Assembly: GCA_015222115.1 (NCBI GenBank)
Contig: JADFUO010000286.1
Coordinates: forward strand, 1 to 10,836
Direction: 5' to 3'
DNA: 10,836 bases
DNA from: Bacteroidota bacterium
GTDB taxonomy: Bacteria; Bacteroidota; Bacteroidia; Bacteroidales; JADFUO01
A program made the translations under genes and the position numbers. The first letter of the stretch is position 1. Every line of letters starts with the position of its first letter. The notes under the pieces are model-generated. The model ran no database searches, was not told where the DNA came from, and saw only the letters and a program-made list of their open reading frames with translations. This document shows positions 7,283 through 10,836 of this stretch, piece by piece.

Positions 7283-8217
7283 GCGTTATTGTATTTAGCA
7301 TCTATGTTTTTTTTCACTTTGGCAATAAAAATGTCATTCATGGTAGGAATAATTTCGTTGAATGAATTTATTACAAGATGAGGCATCAGGTTTTGCAACA
7401 AGTCATTTGGTCTTGTTTCATCAGGCAATTTGATTTTTGCTTTATAAAGATCATCTTCCTGATTTTGCTCAAGCAATTTAAAATTATTATCAAGAATTGA
7501 ATTTAAGTTGCCAATAAAATCCGTATAAACAACCTCATAAGTATTTGATTTATATTCTTTCTTAATATCCTTAACTTTTCCGTCAAGTATTTTAATAGAA
7601 TTATCAATTAAAGCAATGTGGTCGCAAAGTTCCTCAACCGATGCCATGTTATGTGTGGAAAATATTATTGTTGAGCCGTTATCTCTTAGCTTCAGTATTT
7701 CATCTTTTATCAGGTTAACATTAATGGGGTCAAAGCCGCTAAAGGGCTCATCAAATATCAGCAGTTTTGGCTCATGCAAAATTGTTATAATAAATTGCAC
7801 TTTTTGTTGCATTCCTTTTGAAAGCTCTTCAACTTTCCTGTTCCACCATGTGAGAATTTCAAATTTTTCAAACCAGTATTTTAATTTTTTTATTGCATCT
7901 TTTTTGTTGATTCCCTTTAATTGAGCAAGGTATAATGCCTGTTCACCAACTTTCATTTTTTTATATAATCCTCTCTCTTCAGGTAAGTAACCGATTTGTT
8001 CAATATGTTTTGGTGTAAGTTTTTTTCCTGAGAAAAAAAGTTCTCCTTCATCAGGTGCGGTTATTTGATTTATGATTCTTAAGAAGGTGGTCTTACCTGC
8101 TCCGTTCGGGCCAAGCAACCCGAAGATACTTTGTTCGGAAACTGAAATGCTTACTTTATTAAGTGCAGTATGATTAGAAAAATGCTTGGTTATATTGTGG
8201 GCGGAAAATAGATCCAT
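7279..8217 (-). CDS. ABC exporter ATP-binding subunit (NatA/YhaQ-like)
   Basis: This is the ATPase partner of the permease encoded directly downstream. All nucleotide-binding motifs are present in the 312-residue protein: Walker A GPNGAGKTT (36-44), the PEERGLYKKM stretch (79-88) where the Q-loop region lies, the signature LSKGMQQ (132-138), Walker B LLIFDEPFSGFDP (152-164), and the switch histidine H189 in FSTHNM. About 90 residues follow the ABC domain (from about 220) and resemble the C-terminal DUF4162-type domain of YhaQ-like ATPases. Relatives are called sodium or antibiotic exporters; the substrate here cannot be named. ATG 8215-8217 is the first in-frame start giving a normal N-terminus (MDLFSAHNITKHF). 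Confidence 0.93.
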   Translation of the reverse strand: MDLFSAHNITKHFSNHTALNKVSISVSEQSIFGLLGPNGAGKTTFLRIINQITAPDEGELFFSGKKLTPKHIEQIGYLPEERGLYKKMKVGEQALYLAQLKGINKKDAIKKLKYWFEKFEILTWWNRKVEELSKGMQQKVQFIITILHEPKLLIFDEPFSGFDPINVNLIKDEILKLRDNGSTIIFSTHNMASVEELCDHIALIDNSIKILDGKVKDIKKEYKSNTYEVVYTDFIGNLNSILDNNFKLLEQNQEDDLYKAKIKLPDETRPNDLLQNLMPHLVINSFNEIIPTMNDIFIAKVKKNIDAKYNNA

Positions 8218-8379
8218 ATAATTAAAAGTTTGACGTTTGATGTTAAGTTAAGTTGCAGTATAATGTAATATTGTTATTTTAATCATTGTTTATTGTAATT
8301 TATTTGAATTTTGTACAGATAGCTATCGGTATTGTTTTTTAGTGCATATTGGCAAGCTATTTGATTTTATAAACGTATG
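8218..8379. other. intergenic region upstream of the ABC exporter operon
   Basis: This AT-rich stretch lies between the ATPase start and the MITE-like element. It must hold the promoter of the exporter operon on the - strand, but I find no exact TAnnTTTG box there. It contains one perfect 10-bp palindrome (8318-8327), listed separately. I see no open frame or RNA gene. Confidence 0.5.
8318..8327. repeat. perfect palindrome GATAGCTATC
   Basis: GATAGCTATC is its own reverse complement and is centred about 105 bp upstream of the ATPase gene. It could be an operator of the exporter operon or a copy of a short palindrome spread through the genome. One copy cannot decide between these. Confidence 0.35.
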
Positions 8380-8383
8380 CTAA

Positions 8384-8536
8384 TTAGAGTCGGTCTATAA
8401 AGTCACGTTCTAACAATTTAAGATTTTAGAATTCAGATTTAAAATTTTAAAATATATTGATTATCAGCGGATTTAAAAATAAAAATCATAAATCTAAAAT
8501 ATTATCAACATAATTGACTTTATAGACAGACTCTAA
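8384..8536. mobile_element. 153-bp MITE-like element with 22-bp TIRs and CTAA target duplication
   Basis: The left end (8384-8405) begins TTAGAGTCGGTCTATAAAG and the right end (8515-8536), read on the - strand, begins TTAGAGTCTGTCTATAAAG. The two 22-bp ends match at 21 positions, differing only at position 9. CTAA directly flanks both sides (8380-8383 and 8537-8540), a 4-bp target duplication. The interior is about 110 bp, AT-rich and without an open frame, so it cannot code for a transposase. Inner segments are also partly complementary (about 8421-8440 with 8482-8501, 16 of 20), so the whole element can fold into one long imperfect hairpin. A 4-bp CTAA duplication fits the YTAR target of the IS5 subgroup of the IS5 family, but that family link is inference. 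The right end overlaps the 3' end of dnaJ. Confidence 0.8.
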
Positions 8537-9684
8537 CTAAAGTATTCCCTCATCCTGTCAAAGAAACTTTTATCTTTACTTGTTGGATTTGGTTTGAAAT
8601 TATCTGATTTACTTAGTTTTTCCAGTATTGTTCGTTCTTCTTTTGTCAGTGTTTTAGGTGTCCAGACGTTAATATTAATTAAGATGTCGCCTCTGCCGTA
8701 AGAATTAATACTGGGAAGCCCTTTGCCTTTTAACCTTAGAACTTTTCCGCCCTGTGTTCCGGGTGTGATTTTAATTCGTGCTTTTCCTTCAATTGTTGGT
8801 ACTTCTATAGTAGAGCCTATAGCAGCATCAGGGAGACTGATAAAAAGATTATATAATAAATTTAAGCCGTCTCTTTCAAGTTCAGGATGTCTGATTTCTT
8901 CAATAAGAACTATCAGGTCGCCGGGAATACCCTTTCTTGCTGCTGTGTTACCTTTTCCATTTATAGATAATTGCATACCTTCTGAAACGCCTGCCGGAAT
9001 TTTTATTCTGATAATGTCTTCACCACTTACTATTCCATTACCTGCACAGGTATTGCATTTGTTAGTTATGATCTGACCTTCGCCACCGCAATGCGGGCAA
9101 GTGGAAGAGGTTTGCATTTGACCAAGGAATGTATTTGTAATCCGGGTTATTTGTCCGGTTCCACGACAGGTTGAACAGGTTGAATATGATGAGCCGCCTT
9201 CTGCTCCTGTACCTTTACACGATTTGCATTCAATATATTTATTGACTTTTATCTTTTTTTCCGTACCCTTAGAAATATCTTCAAGTGTAAGCTTAACCTT
9301 AACTCTTAGGTTGGTTCCGCGGTTTACTCTTCTTCTTTGCCGGCTGCTTGTTCCGAAACCACCGAATCCTCCAAAAGCACCTCCGAAAATATCACCAAAC
9401 TGACTAAAAATATCGTCCATACTCATACCACCACCAGCAAAACCGTTTCCTGCACCTCTTCCTAATCCTGCATGTCCAAACTGGTCATAACGGCTCTTTT
9501 TATTAGGGTCGCTAAGCACTTCATAAGCTTCGGCTGCTTCTTTGAACTTTTCTTCTGATTCCGTATCGTTTGGGTTTTTATCAGGATGATATTTTAACGC
9601 CTGCTTACGATATGCTTTTTTTATTTCAATGTCGGTAGCATCTCTGGAAACTTCAAGTACTTCGTAATAATCTCTTTTTGACAT
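8533..9684 (-). CDS. dnaJ: chaperone protein DnaJ (type I Hsp40)
   Basis: DnaJ delivers unfolded clients to DnaK and stimulates its ATPase. The 383-residue protein has every type I domain: a J-domain (1-70) with H33-P34-D35, a Gly/Phe-rich linker (about 73-112, with repeated FGG), and a cysteine-rich domain with four CxxCxGxG-like repeats. These start at C153 (CKSCKGTG), C170 (CSTCRGTG), C196 (CPHCGGEG) and C210 (CNTCAGNG), and all eight zinc-binding cysteines are present. The C-terminal substrate-binding and dimerisation domain follows. The TAG stop (8533-8535) lies within the terminal repeat of the MITE-like element. Without the element and one CTAA copy the frame would read FSIRL and stop at TAA, three residues longer. 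It follows grpE after 40 bp in the same operon; dnaK is not in the window. Confidence 0.98.
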   Translation of the reverse strand: MSKRDYYEVLEVSRDATDIEIKKAYRKQALKYHPDKNPNDTESEEKFKEAAEAYEVLSDPNKKSRYDQFGHAGLGRGAGNGFAGGGMSMDDIFSQFGDIFGGAFGGFGGFGTSSRQRRRVNRGTNLRVKVKLTLEDISKGTEKKIKVNKYIECKSCKGTGAEGGSSYSTCSTCRGTGQITRITNTFLGQMQTSSTCPHCGGEGQIITNKCNTCAGNGIVSGEDIIRIKIPAGVSEGMQLSINGKGNTAARKGIPGDLIVLIEEIRHPELERDGLNLLYNLFISLPDAAIGSTIEVPTIEGKARIKITPGTQGGKVLRLKGKGLPSINSYGRGDILININVWTPKTLTKEERTILEKLSKSDNFKPNPTSKDKSFFDRMREYFS

Positions 9685-9724
9685 ATTTTATTTCGTTTGT
9701 CAGTAATTTATCATTAGTTATAAA

Positions 9725-10294
9725 TTAGCTTCCAACAACAACTTTTGCGTAACGAATTACTTTACCATTTAATAAATATCCTTTTTCAATTTCGTCAACA
9801 ACCTTACCTTTTTTATCCTCTGATGGGGCAGGTATACTCGTTATTGCTTCATGATAATCGGTGTTAAACTCTTCGCCGTGTGATTTCATTTGTTCCAGCC
9901 CCCTGCTTTCAAGTATAGATTTAAATTTATTATAGATTAAATTTATTCCTTCTTTGATACTTTCAGTATTGTCGGTTTTGTCAAATGCCTGCAAAGCCCG
10001 TTCAAAATCATCCAGTACAGGCAGTAAAGCCGTAATGATTTCCTCGGTAGCTGTTTTGCTGAATTCAATTCTTTCTTTTAAAGTTCTTTTTCTGTAATTA
10101 TCAAATTCTGAAAACAGACGTATATATTTGTCGTTGAGTTCATCATATTTTTGCTGTAATTTCTTAAGCTTTGATTCTTCTTTTTTAGGTTTTCCTGCTT
10201 TTTGCTTTTTCTCTTTCCCGCTTGGTTTTTCGTGGGAAATATTGTCTGTTTTGTCTTGTATATCTTGATATTGATTGATTTCTTCTTCTGTCAT
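9725..10294 (-). CDS. grpE: nucleotide exchange factor GrpE
   Basis: GrpE releases ADP from DnaK, resetting the DnaK-DnaJ cycle, and acts as a cytoplasmic dimer. The 189-residue protein has a charged, Lys/Glu-rich disordered N-terminus (1-45) and a long coiled-coil helix (about 42-90, LKKLQQKYDELNDKYIRLF then EFDNYRKRTLKER). A helical segment with LLPVLDDFERAL follows. The C-terminal beta domain carries GEEFNTDYHEAI (about 140-150) and the closing EKGYLLNGKVIRYAKVVV block typical of the family. It is probably the first gene of a grpE-dnaJ operon. I see neither a CIRCE inverted repeat nor an exact TAnnTTTG box just upstream, so the basis of any heat-shock control is not visible. Confidence 0.97.
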   Translation of the reverse strand: MTEEEINQYQDIQDKTDNISHEKPSGKEKKQKAGKPKKEESKLKKLQQKYDELNDKYIRLFSEFDNYRKRTLKERIEFSKTATEEIITALLPVLDDFERALQAFDKTDNTESIKEGINLIYNKFKSILESRGLEQMKSHGEEFNTDYHEAITSIPAPSEDKKGKVVDEIEKGYLLNGKVIRYAKVVVGS

Positions 10295-10339
10295 TTTCTG
10301 ATTTTATTTTTTTAAAAAATGTTTTATTTTCGATAAAGA

Positions 10340-10360
10340 CTTTTATCTTTTATCTTTCAG
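10340..10360. repeat. heptamer triplet CTTTTAT, CTTTTAT, CTTTCAG
   Basis: Three 7-bp units stand head to tail about 46 bp upstream of the grpE start, the first two identical. On the grpE strand they read as two ATAAAAG units preceded by CTGAAAG. They lie in the expected leader or promoter region, so they may be part of regulation or one more short phased intergenic repeat. Confidence 0.4.
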
Positions 10361-10399
10361 TTTACTGCGTTACGAATTATTCGGTGTGTAATTATAATT

Positions 10400-10414
10400 C
10401 TGAACGAAGTTCAG
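10400..10414. repeat. palindrome CTGAAC-GAA-GTTCAG
   Basis: A perfect 6-bp stem with a 3-base GAA loop. It could be a small operator or a fragment of an interspersed repeat. Sequences such as GAACGAAGTTCAGCATAG seem familiar to me from Bacteroidetes intergenic DNA, but this is unverified memory. Confidence 0.4.
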
Positions 10415-10498
10415 CATAGCAAATTATTTGCCAATTTATATTTCAGGACAAATTGTCATTCTAAATTATTTGACATATTAAGGGTTTTGAGTAACATA

Positions 10499-10562
10499 AG
10501 TCCCCAGTCTTCAGTCCCCAGTCTTCAGTCCCCAGTCCTCAGTTCTCAAGTCCCCAGTCCTA
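10499..10562. repeat. heptamer array, AGTCYYC type (9 units)
   Basis: Seven units run without a break from 10499 to 10547: AGTCCCC and AGTCTTC alternate twice, then come AGTCCCC, AGTCCTC and AGTTCTC. One extra A (10548) shifts the phase, and AGTCCCC (10549) and AGTCCTA (10556) complete the array. Seen as 14-mers, AGTCCCCAGTCTTC is repeated exactly twice. The array is non-coding and lies about 200 bp upstream of grpE. Confidence 0.75.
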
Positions 10563-10577
10563 AGCCAATTAATCGCT

Positions 10578-10605
10578 GACTGCCGACTGTGGACTGCTGA
10601 CTGCC
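10578..10605. repeat. heptamer array, GACTGNN type (4 units), inverted relative to the preceding array
   Basis: GACTGCC (10578), GACTGTG (10585), GACTGCT (10592) and GACTGCC (10599) are contiguous. A GACTG follows at 10609. Its complement is CAGTC every 7 bp, the same core as the array at 10499-10562 but on the opposite strand, with only 15 bp between the two. Confidence 0.7.
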
Positions 10606-10612
10606 GATGACT

Positions 10613-10638
10613 GAAAGGAGTCCGAATGGACTGCTTTC
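10613..10638. repeat. imperfect hairpin GAAAGGAGTCC / GGACTGCTTTC
   Basis: Two 11-base arms (10613-10623 and 10628-10638) pair at 10 positions, with one central G-G mismatch and a GAAT loop. No T-run follows on the + strand (the next bases are ACTTAAGC), so it is not a standard terminator. It may be a decayed one, or the tip of the larger folded region formed by the inverted heptamer blocks. Confidence 0.45.
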
Positions 10639-10836
10639 ACTTAAGCTAATTTGTTTATAGCTATGCTACGCTAAGTTATACGTTGTTAATAACTTTTTTT
10701 TGAAAAACGGGGTTACTTTTTTGTTGATTTTGGAATTAATATAAACAGAGTACTAATAAAAAAATTATTAAAACAAAAATACTGAAAAACGGAGTAAGCC
10801 GAAAATCCGGTTAAAGAGTAGGCGAGAACTAAAATA

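Larger units (their letters stand above)
10295..10836. other. gene-free region upstream of grpE, rich in short repeats
   Basis: These 542 bp hold no convincing gene on either strand. They carry a heptamer triplet near the grpE start, two small palindromes (10400-10414, 10447-10457), two opposite-facing CAGTC-type heptamer blocks, an imperfect hairpin (10613-10638), and a direct repeat TGAAAAACGG (10701-10710, 10783-10792). AGCATAGC (10413-10420) and GCTATGCT (10660-10667) form outer arms around the heptamer blocks. A - strand frame open from the right edge to TAA at 10713-10715 spans about 40 codons but has no family signature. Confidence 0.6.

Noticed and set aside
7616..9076. Plus-strand frames opposite the ATPase gene (7616-7924) and dnaJ (8723-9076)
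   Set aside because: The opposite strand codes for fully conserved ABC and DnaJ motifs, and the plus-strand frames show no signature or leader.
10447..10457. GACAAATTGTC palindrome upstream of grpE as a heat-shock operator
   Set aside because: It is too short and unlike the CIRCE element (TTAGCACTC-N9-GAGTGCTAA), and it is about 150 bp from the gene.
10499..10605. CRISPR array
   Set aside because: The units are only 7 bp and contiguous, with no spacers, and no cas gene is in the window.
10774..10804. Minus-strand TATTTTTG (10774-10781) with TTTC 19 bp upstream, resembling a promoter
   Set aside because: It lies about 480 bp from grpE with no gene or RNA start nearby, and TAnnTTTG matches arise often in AT-rich DNA.
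10713..10836. Minus-strand frame of about 40 codons open from the right edge, ending TAA at 10713-10715, rich in F, I and L
   Set aside because: AT-rich DNA readily yields such hydrophobic frames; there is no family signature and only the last part could be visible. It could be the tail of a gene outside the window, but nothing supports it.

Overview
The window looks like chromosomal DNA from a member of the Bacteroidota, probably an uncultured Bacteroidales-like lineage; the genus cannot be told from the sequence. The reasons are AT-rich genes that start without a Shine-Dalgarno sequence and have only A-rich leaders, a TAnnTTTG-type -7 promoter box in front of prfA, the prfA-pyrF gene pair, and protein types (long BCAT, NatA/NatB-like exporter, GrpE-DnaJ) of the kind common in that phylum. 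Most of the window is housekeeping.

Layout: (1) 1-1101, the 3' part of an AGE-fold (N-acylglucosamine 2-epimerase-like) gene, cut by the left window edge. (2) 1140-1839, an unrecognised four-helix membrane protein with two cysteine clusters, overlapped by a short cysteine-rich reading frame that is split by a frame change at an A8 run. (3) 1842-3839, prfA (release factor 1) and pyrF (OMP decarboxylase) on the + strand. (4) 3913-4932, ilvE on the - strand, convergent with pyrF. (5) 5039-5836, an uncharacterised 265-residue acidic protein with an N-terminal four-cysteine motif, divergent from ilvE. (6) 5927-8217 on the - strand, a two-gene ABC-2 exporter operon whose ATPase gene overlaps its permease gene by 4 bp. 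(7) 8533-10294 on the - strand, grpE followed by dnaJ, the co-chaperones of DnaK. (8) 10295-10836, a gene-free stretch upstream of grpE, rich in short phased repeats.

The least ordinary parts lie between the genes. A 153-bp MITE-like element (8384-8536) has 22-bp terminal inverted repeats with one mismatch and a 4-bp CTAA target duplication. It has inserted at the 3' end of dnaJ, so that the dnaJ stop codon lies inside the element's end; removing it on paper restores a C-terminus three residues longer. Several intergenic regions carry short phased arrays: octamers (AACCAT-type, 5858-5921; ATATTTGA, 4995-5018) and heptamers (CAGTC-type in two opposite-facing blocks, 10499-10562 and 10578-10605; CTTTTAT, 10340-10360). 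I see no CRISPR array, tRNA, rRNA, complete transposase or defence system, and no strong case for a new multi-gene system. The best leads are the MITE-dnaJ junction, the inverted heptamer arrays, and the cysteine-rich pair at 1140-1839.
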